The notes beneath the pieces are model-generated. The model saw only the letters and a list, made by a program, of their open reading frames with translations, did not search any database and was not told the DNA's origin. Below, piece by piece: positions 7,120 to 19,700 of a stretch of DNA of 64,000 nt. The stretch is from Eonycteris spelaea (taxonomy: Eukaryota; Chordata; Mammalia; Chiroptera; Pteropodidae). Both the position numbers and the translations under genes were made by a program. The stretch spans positions 9,132,501 through 9,196,500 of the forward strand of contig PUFA01000066.1 in assembly GCA_003508835.1 (NCBI GenBank), in the 5' to 3' direction. Within the stretch, counting starts at the first letter, position 1; each line of letters begins with the position of its first letter.

Positions 7120-9124
7120 CACTGGCAATCTGCGGTTACCTTCCGCACGATCTAATTGAGGACCCAGTGGAATAGACCAAGTGTCACAGGTTCTCCGTCT
7201 CAGAACCTGCAGGCATGTGGAACCCCTCACCCCACCACTGAAATGCTGAACGCTGCCTGGGGCAGAGTCAGGCCACATGTGGGGACTGTCCCCCCACACA
7301 CACCTTTTCTGATCTAATGCAAAGTTCCCGGGGGACAGGGCATCCCAGGCAGGATCGTGGGGGGTGGGGTAGAAATCCTGGGTTTCCGGAGTAGACATGA
7401 ACCCGATGTCCAGGGAGGCGTTCTGTTCCGTTCTGTTTTGAGGAAAGAGGTGTGGAATGCTCCCCACTCCCTTGTCTCTCCATTCTGAGCATCTGTGAGC
7501 ACGGAGCTCGCATTGGGGAGGCAGGGCTGGTCCTGGGGTGGGCCCCTGAGCGGGACAGATGCAGACGGGCACTTCGGTGGCAAGAGATGCCCTGGCAGAG
7601 AGACAGAGAGCGGGAAGGAGAGGGAACGAGAGAGTGAATGGATCGTGGTTGCTGTCACGGGGCTGTGGTGGTGGCCTGTCCTCCTCCTGGCCACGGGCCC
7701 TTCCCCACCACGCGAGTCCAGGCACCGCGGAGTCGGGGGCACTGGCCCTCGACGCCCCTCACGCCTGTCTCCTGTGCTCTCTCTGCCGTCACCTCTGCCG
7801 TCACTCCCACGGTTCCCCAGGGACTCTCTCCGGGGTCTTTGCAGCAGCACCCGTCCCTAGAAATCGACATTCCCACGGGGGTAACACATTTCTTAGCGGT
7901 GGGACGGGCAGGCAGTGACCTGCCTGTGTGCCGCACGCAGCACGCAGCCCACCGTCTGCCTGCGCGGGGGGACGGGAGGCTCGTGCTGGTGACAGCCGTG
8001 GCCCCCAGTTCCTCGCCCCATGCAAGGTAGAAAAGGTCTTTCAAATTCTAACTATGGATTCTGTCGATAATTCTAATAACAGCTTGTGATAATTAAATAG
8101 AATCAGCCTATAGGTTTTTAACATGAAAGGAGAAACAATTTGCTGAGATAAGCCAGTTTGAAAAAAAAAATGAAACTGCTTGTGTCATGTATTTATGGAG
8201 AGAAACTCATTTTCCCATCCAATTTTAGCGCGCTGTTTCATGTTGGGGAATAAATAGGCGCTTCTGCTAACAGTGGCCGCCTCTGACGGAGACACAGGTG
8301 ACACGTCACGTCGCCGTCTCCTCAGACCCAGGCCAGTGATGGAAAACGGTCGTTAAGGTGTGAGAACCTCACCGACCCGCCAAGCTACTTCCTGCGCCCT
8401 CTTTTTATTTACACTCCTCACCTCAGTGCTCCCGTCCTGGGCACGTGTGTGAACTTGAACCTCCTCGGCTAGGACGTTTGTGAGCATGTGAGGGTGGCCT
8501 GGGCCGGGCCAGGTCAGCATGCTGGGCCGCACCTGCCCGTCAGGCCCCTTATGACACTTCCGGCCGTCCTCGGCATGCCGGGGCGAGCACAGTTTGCCAC
8601 CTGTTTCTGCTCGGTCCCTCACAGGAAGTGTTTGCAGAACTGCTCAACAGGCCCTCCCTGGGCTCCGGGGCCCAGCCTGGCCATGGGAGTCAGCATGGCG
8701 GGCGGGGGACCGAGAGGAGGCGAGGCTGGTGAGGCTGAGTTCCTATTAGGTGGGGCTTGGGGGCGATTCGCTCCTGGAAAACGGAAGAGAGCCAGAGAGG
8801 CACGAATAGGGGGACTGGTGCCAGGTCCAGGGAGAGCGCCCAAGCTGCTCAGTGTGGGACGTTGAGCAGGAGGGAGAGAGCATCTGAGGGCAGTGGAGGG
8901 GGAGGAAGGACAGTGAGGGACAGCGCGGGGAGGCGGGAAGGGGATTTGAAATCAAAGCCTCGCTGCGCTATGGGTTAGCGCTGCCTCCTCTTTGATGTTC
9001 TTTGACGAGCTCCAAGAAGCAGTGGAGTGGCCGCTCTGCTCTGCGGAGTGTGGTGGCTGTGCTTCTCCATGTGGCTCCTTCCGCAGCTAGGTCATACGCT
9101 GCGGTGACACGTGGCCCCGTTGTG
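7120..9124. other. Unique GC-rich host DNA with one AT-rich island
   Basis: The first host sequence after the LTR. Overlapping frames on both strands at 7300-8030 come from GC-rich, stop-poor DNA and show no recognisable domain. 8040-8275 is an AT-rich, CpG-poor island that contrasts with its surroundings. 8860-8945 is purine-rich. No repeat family recognised. Confidence 0.5.
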
Positions 9125-9255
9125 TAGGACACGGAGCCCCAGACCTGGGTTCGATCCCGGCTTGGCCACTTGAAAGCTGATGGGAGACCTCGAGCGAGTT
9201 GCCTCGCTTCTCTAAGCCTCCGTTTCCTTAGCTGAGAAGTGGGCACCCTGGACGG
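9125..9255 (+). repeat. MIR SINE
   Basis: Contains the tRNA-like GGGTTCGATCCCGGC box followed by the MIR core pattern (GCCACTT, then a line of CT-rich sequence ending in a TTTCCTTAG-like segment). Old and diverged. Confidence 0.75.
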
Positions 9256-9984
9256 CAGCTTCCTGACGGGGCCGTTTCAAGGTCCGCGTGAGACGGACAG
9301 AGGCGGAGACGCCGTGGCCGGTGCGTCACGTGCTGAGCCGTCACTGCGGAGGAGACGCCTACTTCTCCGTCCTCCTCCTCACCTTCCGTCCGCTCCCCGC
9401 CCCGTGTGTAGGTCTGACACCCCAGCCGTCTGCGCACTTTGCAGAAAGGACTGTGCCCTGTGATAGTTGGTGCCCCCGAGCTTTCCCGCTGTGGGTGCGC
9501 GGGGGGGCCCAGCGACGCCAGCCGATTGGCATGACCCTCTCGTCACCCCGATCAGGAGGGCCCGTCCTGTGGCCGCACACTCACTCGCTGGGCTGCTCTC
9601 CAGCTGTGCTGACCGCGTCTGAGTTTCTGAACTCTGATTGTGAGGGTCTGATGAGGGGCCCACTTTGCCCAACCCTAGAGACAGCGCGTACGCAAACCTG
9701 CTCCCATCCTAACATCCCGCAAGGAGCCGTGAACCTATAACCGCACTGGGCTCCTCAGCCAGGCACACACTCGTCCGAGCTAAATGCTGAACACTGCATA
9801 GAGCGGGGGAAACCCGCACCGAGCGTGTAGCTTAAAACCCACGACTGACTGTAATTTAGGGGTTTTGGCTTAATCGCAGCCGACCACGTCTGAAGTGACC
9901 AGGTCGTGTGGGAGGCGGAGCAGAGGGCGGCTACAGGCCAGCCGAACGGGGCTGGCGGGGCCAGGTTCGTGAGCCAGGCCAACG
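9256..9984. other. Unique GC-rich DNA, nothing recognised
   Basis: No repeat family, RNA gene or plausible exon seen. Confidence 0.4.
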
Positions 9985-10130
9985 GTCAGTTTGCCTAAGT
10001 CAGTTGCAGCCTCCCTGGAGCTCAGTTTCCCCATCTGTACTAAAGGAGCTGAGGGGCTGTGAGCAAACTGACCGCACCGAGTGCCCAGGACACACCATTA
10101 GCCGCTGCCACTACTATTTAGAATTAGTAC
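9985..10130 (+). repeat. MIR SINE
   Basis: CTCAGTTTCCCCATCTGTA at 10021-10039 is a hallmark of the MIR core; the tail resembles the MIR 3' end (GTGCCCAGGACACA, then CCACTACTATT). Confidence 0.75.
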
Positions 10131-13100
10131 CTATTCGCTCCTCCTGGAAAATATGATGCCTTATTATTTTTTGTATTCCGAAGTGGGATAAATATTTCAG
10201 TTGATCGATACAGGATGTTCTGTATCTGGCATCCTGGCGAGCGTTCACTAGTGGTCCTCAAGGAACCAGAGGCTCGATTTTGCAGAAAGACACATCTTTG
10301 CAACTAGCAGACTTGTTGTTCACCACTGCGAACATTATTGGGCTTCGGCTGTTTGAATGTGTATCTTCACCAAAAATACAGAGGGGGCTGCGTGACCTCA
10401 AATTTGCATTAGAACGACAGGTATCCATGAACGTATAAGCTGTTGCGTCAAAGCTAAAAATGAAGACACATTTATGAGCATTTCATTCAGAGTAGGACTT
10501 TCTCGCAGAGGGAAAAATGGGACGGCGAGATGGTGACTGAGACCGGAGTCCCCACAGTCTGTGGAAAGGCCAGGGATTAGGGTGCACACCCGGTGCCCAG
10601 TCTGTCTGACTGTTTTCAGATGAATAGCCTGAAATGCGTAACCACTGACCGCGCTCCATCTAACGATTGTAGAGGGTAAAGTCCAGTCCAGACCATGAGC
10701 AGCGAAGAGAAGGCGATCGGAGGTTTGGCGATGGGTGGGCGCTGGGCTCTTTCACTTCTCCGTCCCAATGCCAGGGCTGGGCCTTATTCCGCGACTTCTG
10801 CTGGACCTTTGGTCCCGCAGGAGCAACGCGGCCGGCCCAGGTCTCGGTTTTGTCTTGAGAATAGCAAGAAGCCGCTGCGGGCGGCGCGCGGAGGAGCGAG
10901 AGGCTGAGGGCGGGTCCCGGGAGCTCGTGGGCCGCGGTGGGGGTGGGGGTTGAACGGGGCCAGCGGAAGCGTCCGCGGGCGGGACGCAGAGACGGTGGGG
11001 TGTGCCGTGGTGGTGGCCGCTGGCTGACGGGGACTCCCGGACGGTCCCGTCTTCCACGGCGGCCCTCACGCTGGAGCGGAGCTGTCACCAGTTTCTCTCT
11101 GGGGCGGGATGGAGACAGACGAGAACCTTCCACCACCTGCTTCCGCGAGGAAGGGCGGGTCTCACCTCTGACACACACAGGCCGCCTCCAGCCCAGGTCA
11201 AACAGTAGAGGCGACGTTTGGCGCTTAACTCGTGTTCTCTCAAGATGGACGTTTGAGAGGCAGCTTAACGTCCGAAGGAGCACTATTACTGGAAAGGGCG
11301 GAAGCCCCGGATGCAGCAGAACAGCTTTGCTGCTGCCAGCCGGTTCCCCGAGACCCGAGGAGCCCGCAGATTAAAGCTGCACCAGCACTTTTTTTTATTA
11401 ATGCTCCTTGAAAAGGTGACATGAAAGTTGAGGCAAAAAGTGATATTTCCACAAGTAGGAAGCACAGCGGACAGAAGGCGGGGTCCGGGGAGAGGGGCCA
11501 CAGAAGAACGGTCCGCGGGGAGAGCCCGTCCGCCGTCCTCCCTCTCCCGTGACCAGCGTCTCGCGGGGGAGAATCGGGGGTTCAAAGGCTGCCCTTTGGG
11601 GTGGTGCACACGGAGGCCCAGGCCGGCCTTCCACGGGCACCGCATCGCCACGTTCTTAAGCTTATTTGTCACACTCATGTGGCTGCCATAATTAGTTACC
11701 TAATTATGATGTGTAAAACCAGAAATTAGTGAGGATACAAATGATGAAATTTAATCATTTTGTCACCCTAAGGTAATGAACTTCCATCCAACCTCATATG
11801 TTGGGGCTGCAAAGGAGATTCCCGAAAAATGACGCTTGCTGGGCAGAACTCAGGACGCAGGGACGCTGGTCACATGTTTCCTGGGCCCGTGTGAGGGGCT
11901 TACAGGTGGTAGGATAGGTTCGGTGTCGTGATGGTGGCCACAGCCAGGGGCTCTGGGCTGGGGCCCGTCCTCACTCCCGCCTGGGGAGTCAGTTCTGCAG
12001 TGGGCTCCATCACGCAGGCCGGGGCCAGGGGCCAGGCAAGGCCAGGTGGCCGCGTCCGGCTCTGCAGGGAGCCACGCCGTCCCCCGCACTCCGGTTTGTA
12101 AGTGCTGCGTCCAGCGTGGAGAAGGCAGGGCCTGGATGCCCACGTGGCATGTGGCTCAGAGCAAGACACGTGCTCAGTCTCTGTCCCCTTTTATGGCACA
12201 GAGCCACAGAGGTGGCTGTGGCTCTGCCGATACGGTGACTTTGGGGCCGTGCCTAACCACGGGGGCTGGTCATCCGCAGGAGCGGGCCGTGTGGCCACAG
12301 GGTCGGCACCTTCCGGCCCAGCCCAGCATGCCCGCGGATGGCGCGCTCGGGGGCCTCCAAGGCCTGTCCTCGCCCTGGGGCCCTGAGCCTCCCACAGGTC
12401 ACTCACAGCCGTCCCCAGACCTGTTGCCGCCAGTTGTCCTGGCTGGTGTGATTGTGTCACGTGATTAAACACTGCGTAAAACGACAACATCTGAGCGCAA
12501 AAGCGAAGAAGGCTGTTGTTAGTGCAGCAGCGGCTGAGGGGTTGGAGAGCTTCCGAAGGCGGGAAAGGTTTTCTCTCGCAGCGTGTTTCTGCGAGACGGC
12601 GGTGAAGGGTTGAACGGGAGAACGTCATGATTCTGACCGGAGGCCGTGCTGCCGTCGCCTCAGGTCAGCCTGCGTTCTCACGGCAGGTGGAGTGGACCGG
12701 ACGTGGCGTCACGGGGGCCAGGGCTGGCCTGCAGGGGTCAGCAGCCGCACTGCGGGACATGCTTCTGCGGGTTTCACCTGGGTGTAGGACGGCTGCTCTG
12801 CCGTCTGTGGCTCCCCCTGTGCGGGGCTCCGTTCCCTGCTCCCGCGGAGCCGGGCGAGGGGCCGCCTGCCGACGAGGCGCTGCGACCGAGGACCGTGAGC
12901 TCCTGCGGGCTCCGGAGGCTCAGACCAGGCTGAGGCCAGGCCCTCGGCCCACAGACCGGAGAGGCCGGGCGTCACGTTAGCCCACAGGGCCGACCGAGGC
13001 CGAGGGCGGGTGAGGCGGCCGTCATGACCCCTGGCCGTGCCCGGCGTGGCCCGCGCTGCGCGTGGTGCGCCCCGTGGTTTCCGGCTGGTTCCCTGCGCCC

Positions 13101-16100
13101 CCGCCGTGCGAGTCGCTGCAGTGTGGAGACACAGGCCGAAGCCAGAGCTTCCCTCGCCGCGACGCGGCTTCCTTCCGCCGGGGCCGCACGGGGTGGGCGC
13201 GGGGCTCAGAGCTCCGGCGGTGTCTGGGGCCGTGTTCTCCGTGGCCTCCGTTGCTACGTGAGCAAACCGAGTCGGGAGGGAAGGGGAGCCCCGCTCCGCG
13301 GGGAGGAGCGACGGTGCCCGGCCGCACTGCGGGTGCGTGGAGTCCCAGTGCCAGCATGCCTCCAGTTTCCATCGCTGCTGTTACGAAACGGAGACGGAAG
13401 GATCCAGAAGAAGGGCTCACTTATCCCTCTGAGAAGTTGTCTGCGTGTCTGGTCAAGGTCCAGGTTTTCATGTGGGTACATGTGTGTCTATACGTTTATT
13501 TCCCTATTCCTGAGAGGGTAAGCGAAGGACAACTTTCCTTTGCTCGATTCACAAAACACATCTTTCTGAACACACAGAGACTCACTTCCTGAGCCTGAGA
13601 AAGGCAGCGCAGGGGTAGGCGAGGTGCCGGCTGCCGGCCCCTCGGGTCCCTGGGGTGGCTGCCGGCCGGCCCCTGACGTGACAATGCCACGTCCTGCAGG
13701 AGGCGCGTGCCAAGCGTCCCGCTCGGCTGTCAGCTTAGAAGGCGATACCGTTTACGAGGTGAAATAGGGCGCGTGGGTTATTTCACAGCATTTAGCTCCT
13801 GCTATAATAAAAAAGCAGCATGTAGCACTGAAGTGAGTGATTTATGGAAGCACATAGAGGACCACGTTCCTCGTGGGTCACGGGAATTTAGTTTAGAGGC
13901 GTAGACCCGGACGACGGGGTGCGGTCTAAAGCGGCCCCCTCTTCTGGGTAACGTCTCACGCGCGGCCGGGGTGGTTCCGCCTCCTGCCATTCTGAAGACA
14001 CGTGGACACGGCTTTGTCACGCAGCGCAGGAGCGTCCCCCCCTTCTGCTCACGGCGCCCACCTCCCCCCTGGAAGCTCCAGAAGAGCCGCCCGCCCCGCA
14101 GCGCGCTGTCTGCGTGGACATTCTGCCACGGCCCTCGCTCCCTTCGCTGTGCGCCCCCCGCCCCGCGCGGTCCCCGCCCCGCGTGTTCTCCGTGACCTCC
14201 GTCTCTCCTTGGACGGTCATTCCAGTGCTTTGAGCTCTCAGTGTTTGACCTTCTCTCCTCCAAAGAGCGTGTACTTCTCCCCCCGTCAGCCGCTCCGTCC
14301 CGCTGGTCGTATGCTAGACCCCTGGCCCCCGACCTCGGGAGCTCCGGAAGGTTCCCGTACGCAGGCTGTGCCTCAGAACTTCTGTTCAGGGTCCACAAGG
14401 ACGAGACCGAGGTGTCCGCATGCTGAAGCTCTCCAGCGGCTCTGACTCGGTGGCCGAGGCCGAGAGTCGCCGTGCTCGACCTGGCGGCCCCCGTGAGCGC
14501 CACGTCACGCCGCCTCGTGAAAACCACACGCCCCGCTTTCCATGGCCTCAGCTCCGCAGCTCATCGCTTTCATCACGACCCACATTCCTCTGCGTCCCTT
14601 CAGCATCACCTGCCCCATCACCTGGCGGAAGGGGAGCCAGCCCGTGGCCGCCTGCGCTTCCAGATTGTCCAGACTGGGTGTTGTAGCTAAGCCCCTCACA
14701 AGCGCACTGCTTTCCCGGACAGGAAATCTGTGTGCACAGCTCCCAGCCCGTCCACCCTACAGCGGCTGCCTCGAGATACCCCTCCCGGAGCGGGGGGAGG
14801 GCTGCACGCACCGCGACCGAGCCCAATTATGTTGAAAACTGACAGCCGGATGTCTCTTCCCTGGCAGTTCCTCGAGTGTGAAGGGAGAAGGAACAAACAG
14901 ACCAGGAAAAACAGTCCCGGCGCCTTCGACGAGAGGGTGCCGCAGCCGGCTGCGCGCTGCGCGGTCCCCCCAGAGCTGGCAGAGGCGGTGGGTCCCTGCC
15001 CCCGCCCCCCGCCCCCGATCGAAATGTGCACTGCTGTCACCCGGGCTCTGTGCTTGGTTCCACTTGCCTTGAGGTGTGTTTGGGCAGAAACGGCCCGCAG
15101 AGTTGCCAGCGCCCTCATTTTCTTTCTTTTTAGTAATGAACTTTGTATCGAGTTCCCCACCAAAGCGAACAGCCAGGCCTTCGTTCCAGATAAAAACTGC
15201 AGCAAGAAACAAATGGGAGTTGAAATAAATAACGCCACGTTGCTCGATAAGTGCATTTGCAGAAGCAGCAGAGACTCCGCCTGAGGAGGTGTAATTACGC
15301 CCCTGACCTGGCGGAACCCTGGCTCTGCAGAAGGGGGAGCGGGCGGGCAGGGCCGGGGTGGGGCGTCTCTAGGGCTCGTCCTGCTGGAGTCACTCAGAGC
15401 GAAGCCGGGGCGGGCGATTCCCGTCAGCCTCTGCAGTCCGTCCCTCTCTCCTCTCCCCTGCCCCCTCTCTCTCCCGTTGAAACTGCACCTGCCTTCTGTG
15501 CCTTCTCTGCTAAACCTCGTTTCATCCCTTCACTTGTCAAAGGCGCCTAACAGCTTAGGGGAAGTGCAGAGGCGGGAGAAGAGTCTTCAGCTTCCACCCT
15601 CGAGGCTGGTGGGATGTACAGTTGGGACCTTTTCTCTGGGGCAAGGGTGTGGCGAGCCTCCTGGTGGAACTGGAGGAACTGGCCTGTGTTCCCCTGGGGG
15701 ACATCTCCGGGAAGGTTGGGAGGGTCTGCTTGGGGACTTCTCATGGGCGGGGTAAGGACAGGTGGGATGTCCTGAACCGTCTCACGCCCCTCGTCCTGAG
15801 CAAGGCACACGGCCGTGACGGCGCGGCCCCTGCTGCTGCCTGCCTGCCATGCGCGAGGCTGAGGAGCAGGCCGTGGCTCTCAGGTCTGAGAGCCCAGGCG
15901 GAGCCCCTCTGCTGGCTGCAGTGGGGAGGGGTCCAAGGCTGGACCGGATGCTCACAGGCTGCCATCGGGGCAGTTGGAGGGCGCCCTTCCTGGGCCCCGG
16001 ACTCCCGCCCAGAACTGCGCAGCGGGCCTGCCTGCCGGTCAGCACTGACCCCCACAGCCCAGAAGGCTCAGACGGTAGGGACCGAGCGGCCCCCACTGGG

Positions 16101-16559
16101 CGTGGCACCCTTGGGAACGCCCTTCCCCAGCAGTGACACAGGGAGGAGGGCCCGTCCGGCTCTGCGGCCAGTGCACAGCTGCCTCTCCACCCCCAAGACA
16201 GGCTCCTGGGTTGGATAGCAGTGGAGTGCCACCCGGCGCTCCCTGGCCTGCTGCCAAAATCCAGAGGCGGCTAGGGAGACTCCACACACAGCCTCCCCCG
16301 CTGCCCTCCCTGCCGGTGGTGCCTTCGCTGCGGTCAGTGCACCCACTCACGCGCCAGCATCACCCGGAGCCGTGCCTCACACCCGGGCTCGCTCCTGGCG
16401 GTGCACGTCCCAATGGGCTTGGACCAGGGTGCTATGCCGTCATCACAGCACCGTCTGCCGCAGGGTCACTGCCCCGCGCGGCGTCCGTGTGCTGGTGAAA
16501 GGCCCTCTCCTCTTGCCGCTTTCCCTTCCCGCCCTCACCGCGCTGCCGCTGACCCCGTC
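10131..16559. other. Unique non-coding DNA with CpG-dense stretches
   Basis: 10140-10480 is AT-rich and repeat-free. CpG-dense stretches lie at about 10860-11140, 13000-13320 and 14040-14220 and could be CpG islands; none is followed by a recognisable first exon. 11640-11830 is an AT-rich island. At 15115-15135 a pyrimidine tract ending in AG precedes an AT-richer segment (to 15300) that is splice-acceptor-like, but its frame has no recognised domain. The open frames here are short and lie on both strands. Confidence 0.45.
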
Positions 16560-16670
16560 CCCCACCCCGTGGCCTCGCCCTATGTAGAGGGTCACGTGCT
16601 TGGAATCAGGTCGGCTTCTTTCGCTCAGTAACATGCCTTTCAACGTTCTTAGGTTGATTTTTGCACTGAA
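16560..16670 (-). repeat. Antisense L1 3' fragment
   Basis: GGAATCAGGTCGGCTTCTTT followed by CGCTCAGTAACATG resembles the reverse complement of old mammalian L1 3' ends. Confidence 0.45.
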
Positions 16671-18299
16671 ATGACTTTACTGTCGCCAGAATCAGCACCA
16701 TGGACGGAGAACTCATGGCGGCGTTAATGGAGACCAGAAACACCGAGCCGGGGAGGGTGAGCGCGTCCCAGCTGGAAGCCCTCAATTACCAAGGGGCTGA
16801 GCGCAAGGTCTGTTTCCTCTGTTGGAAAGATAAGCGAGTGAAAGCGAGGTGTCAGGGGCCCCGTCAGGGGGCTGGTTCTGTCTTCCTCAGTGGGGGAGTG
16901 GCACACGGTGACGAAGGGGCCACACACGGCTGTGCGGGTCAGCGGGAGCGAAGCGGGCGGCGTGGTGGCGAGGCCTTTCTCACGTCCTCGTTGACCTCCA
17001 CTCTTGACGCGCGGGCGTGTCCCGCGGGCAGGTGAGGAAGCCGGGGCGCGGTGGCGCCTGCCTTCCGGGCCGCGGCCGGTGACCGGGGTGCATGTATTTA
17101 AGCGGATCATGCATGGTACAGGGAGACTGGCAACAGGGCGTACTCGGGTCTTTCCCTCCCGTCACGGGGCCACATGGGAGGGGGAGATGGAGGTGGAGCC
17201 ATCTCATCTAAGCCGCGTGTGGGACACTGACCGGTGGAGGGCAAAGTGGACGGACATGGCCCGGGGGCCCAGACGCTTTGTCTGCAAACAATGGAAACTA
17301 TGGAGGCCGAATAAGTGGGCTGGGACCCCTGGGAGCACTCTGCTGACCTCGGTTCTTAACCAGGGCGGAACGTGGCAGAGCAGGATCTGTCGCCCAGGGA
17401 AAGGAGTTGGCGAGGACCCGGCAGGGCGACAGACCCATGAAGGTGGTGGAGTTTCAGGCGATGTTCTGGGCCCCTTGGGGCCTGGAGAGAGCTACTCAGG
17501 GACGCCCTAGTCATCCAGACAGCGTGACATGGCAGGAGGCAGAAGTGGTTGACCTGGGGGTGGGGGCAATGCCAGGTGCCAGACCCTGGGACAGCACCTC
17601 TGCACCGGGCAGAGCAGGCGAGAGCCGGCGCCAGCCCCGGCGCGACCGGGTCTGCTTAGTCGTCCTCTGTCCGCCGCCTCCTCGGCGACGCCGTCCTGGG
17701 CAGCTGCACGGCAGCCTGCTCTCTCGTCCTCACCGCCTTCCCCCGTGAGCTGTTACCCCCATCCATCATTCCATGAATTTTAATTCTGTACATTGGCATC
17801 GTGTGGTTCTGCCTAGCGGGGTCAGGCAGGAGGTCTCACCTTCTGGGCGTGTTGCGAGTCTGGGCCAAATCCTCCTTGAACGAAGGAGGGGCTGGGGCTG
17901 GTGGATGTCTCGGTGAGGCTCACAGCGTCTGCAGCAGGAAGCGTTTGCCCTCGGCGGGGCTGCAAAGGGATTGAGCTCTTCTATTCCATCTTTGTCGAGA
18001 GCACATTTTCATGATGTAAACTTTAACCAGAGCCAATGTGCCAGAGAATTAAACGTGAAACCCACAGTGCTTTGTAACAGGGACGGGGTTAATTTCTGTA
18101 AAGCCGACTTCAGACTTATCCCCATTTCTGTTCTTCTTTTTCAGGGAATCATGGTTAGAAATGCAAAGATACTTCTTTAAAATGTCAATTAAAAAAAAAA
18201 AAGACCCAAATATCCCCCTTCTACACAATGTTAGGTAGAGGAAATCTAGCCAGGGCTTTATTTTGGTAATTCTCTATTCATTCCCACTCACATACGTAT
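16671..18299. other. Unique DNA, nothing recognised
   Basis: No convincing exon or repeat. 17960-18230 is AT-richer and ends with an A-rich tract at 18190-18202, but the sequence before it is not a recognised SINE. Confidence 0.4.
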
Positions 18300-18400
18300 T
18301 TCTTTGTTTAATCATCCATTCAATCAGCAAACACTGTCTAGCGCCCACCGAGTCTAGGTGTGACATGCGATGAAGAAGCCGTATCCTTGGGCCAAATGTT
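18300..18400 (-). repeat. L2 3' end, antisense
   Basis: CATCCATTCAATCAGCAAAC followed by CTAGCGCCCACCGAGTC matches the reverse complement of the L2 3' tail. Confidence 0.55.
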
Positions 18401-19324
18401 TTGAAGGTCAAGGAAGACGGTGATGGGGAACGGGCATCGGATGCAGACGACGGGGAGCTGCCTGCGGTCTTCCGGTGCGTGTCTCGTGAGGATATGAAGA
18501 GAGGGAGTGAAGGCGTTACGAGTGATGGATGCGCAAAGAATCGAGAGAGTCTGTGGATGCTGGTGTGGGTAAACCTGAAAGGAAAGAGAAGAAAGCAAGG
18601 GAGCACTGTGAGGAAAGTGCAGGGTTGGAAGCTCAGCGTTGGAAGTGCGTGTGAACGTCGCTTTCACGGGCGGAGAGTGGTCAACGGAGAGAGAAGTTGA
18701 CACAGGGGAGCAGGGGCCCCACGGGAGTCGTTCATGCGCGGACCCTGCCGGAAGGCTCGGCAGGGAAGCAAGCGCGGCGCTGAGGGCCGTGGAGGATGCA
18801 GGAAGGCCTGTGGGGCCCACCTTCGGCTAGACTCTTGGGTTACCCTAACTCAGGGGACCCCTGAGCACTGTCCAGTGCCACCGCATTACCTGCTTCTGCG
18901 GTGGTGAGCATGGCGGCATCAGGGGCGAGCGGGGTGGTTTGCTCGGGGACTCTTCCCGCTACCGTGGAGGGGTTTGTAGCTGTCCACGTGTTGTCCAGTG
19001 GAGGCCTCCTCTGCATCTGGGCCTGGAAAGCCCAGAGCACAAGAAGTAACTCACAGGTATGGATGGTGCCGCGAAGGCGCCCCAGCCCCTCCCCGCGAAT
19101 GCGTGAGCTGAGGTGCTCGGCCCCCGTCAGTGGCAGCGGGAGGGGCGCCGGCGTCCGGCTGTGCTTCTCCTTTTGCGTGTCTTCCGGGGCGGTGGCCGCT
19201 GTCATCGGGCCGTCGCCGGACGCTCCAGCGTGCCCAGCAGCCACGTGGCACCATCGGAGCACGCTTCTCCCCGAGCGCCCGCCAGCCATCAGCACTGGCG
19301 CTGTTAAGCTATTGCCCGTTTGCT
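18401..19324. other. Unique DNA, nothing recognised
   Basis: May continue the antisense L2 at its left side, but the match is too weak to claim. Overlapping frames on both strands carry no recognised domain. Confidence 0.35.
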
Positions 19325-19700
19325 GGGTGTAAAGCATAACTCGTGATCGCTTTAATTTGCATTTCCTGATGCCCTGTGACTTTGAGAATCTTTTCCATAT
19401 GTTTGTTGGCCTTTAGGATATGTTTTTGTGAATCACCTATCAGTTCATTTCGTGCATTTACAAACTATTTGGATTATTTATTTTTTCTCGCCATTTTTCT
19501 GCATACATTATAGCTGTCAACCCATTGCCTTGTTATCGGTATTGCAAATGTTGCTTTTATAATTCCTGTATACCTATTGCCTCGTTTGTGAAGGGTTTTG
19601 CTGCATAAACTTTCTCACTTTTTCCGCAGCCGAGTGTGGCTGTCTTTTCTCTCCTCACGCCATCCGGGGCTCCAGTCTTGGCTAGGAATGCTTCCCCTGC
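19325..19700 (-). repeat. Antisense L1 fragment
   Basis: TTTAATTTGCATTTCCTGAT followed by a CTTTTCCATATGTTTGTTGG segment is the reverse complement of the common L1 3' region. Its AT content contrasts with the flanks. Confidence 0.7.

Noticed and set aside
6734..7160. LTR end placed further right, in the segment after 7119
   Set aside because: GGGACA at 7114-7119 gives a proper CA end; no later CA is supported by an inverted match to the TGTCGGG start.
7120..7160. Primer-binding site after the LTR (which would make it a 5' LTR)
   Set aside because: The sequence does not resemble the 3' end complement of a primer tRNA, and the genes lie upstream.
7066..7725. Open frame of 219 codons, - strand, near the LTR
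   Set aside because: Crosses the LTR edge into host DNA on the opposite strand; no domain.
9149..9164. tRNA gene suggested by a B-box-like GGTTCGATCCC
   Set aside because: The surroundings follow MIR, whose head is tRNA-derived; no cloverleaf is seen.
14730..15284. Possible exon with splice-acceptor-like tract near 15115-15135
   Set aside because: No matching donor or domain could be supported; kept only as a note in the block entry.
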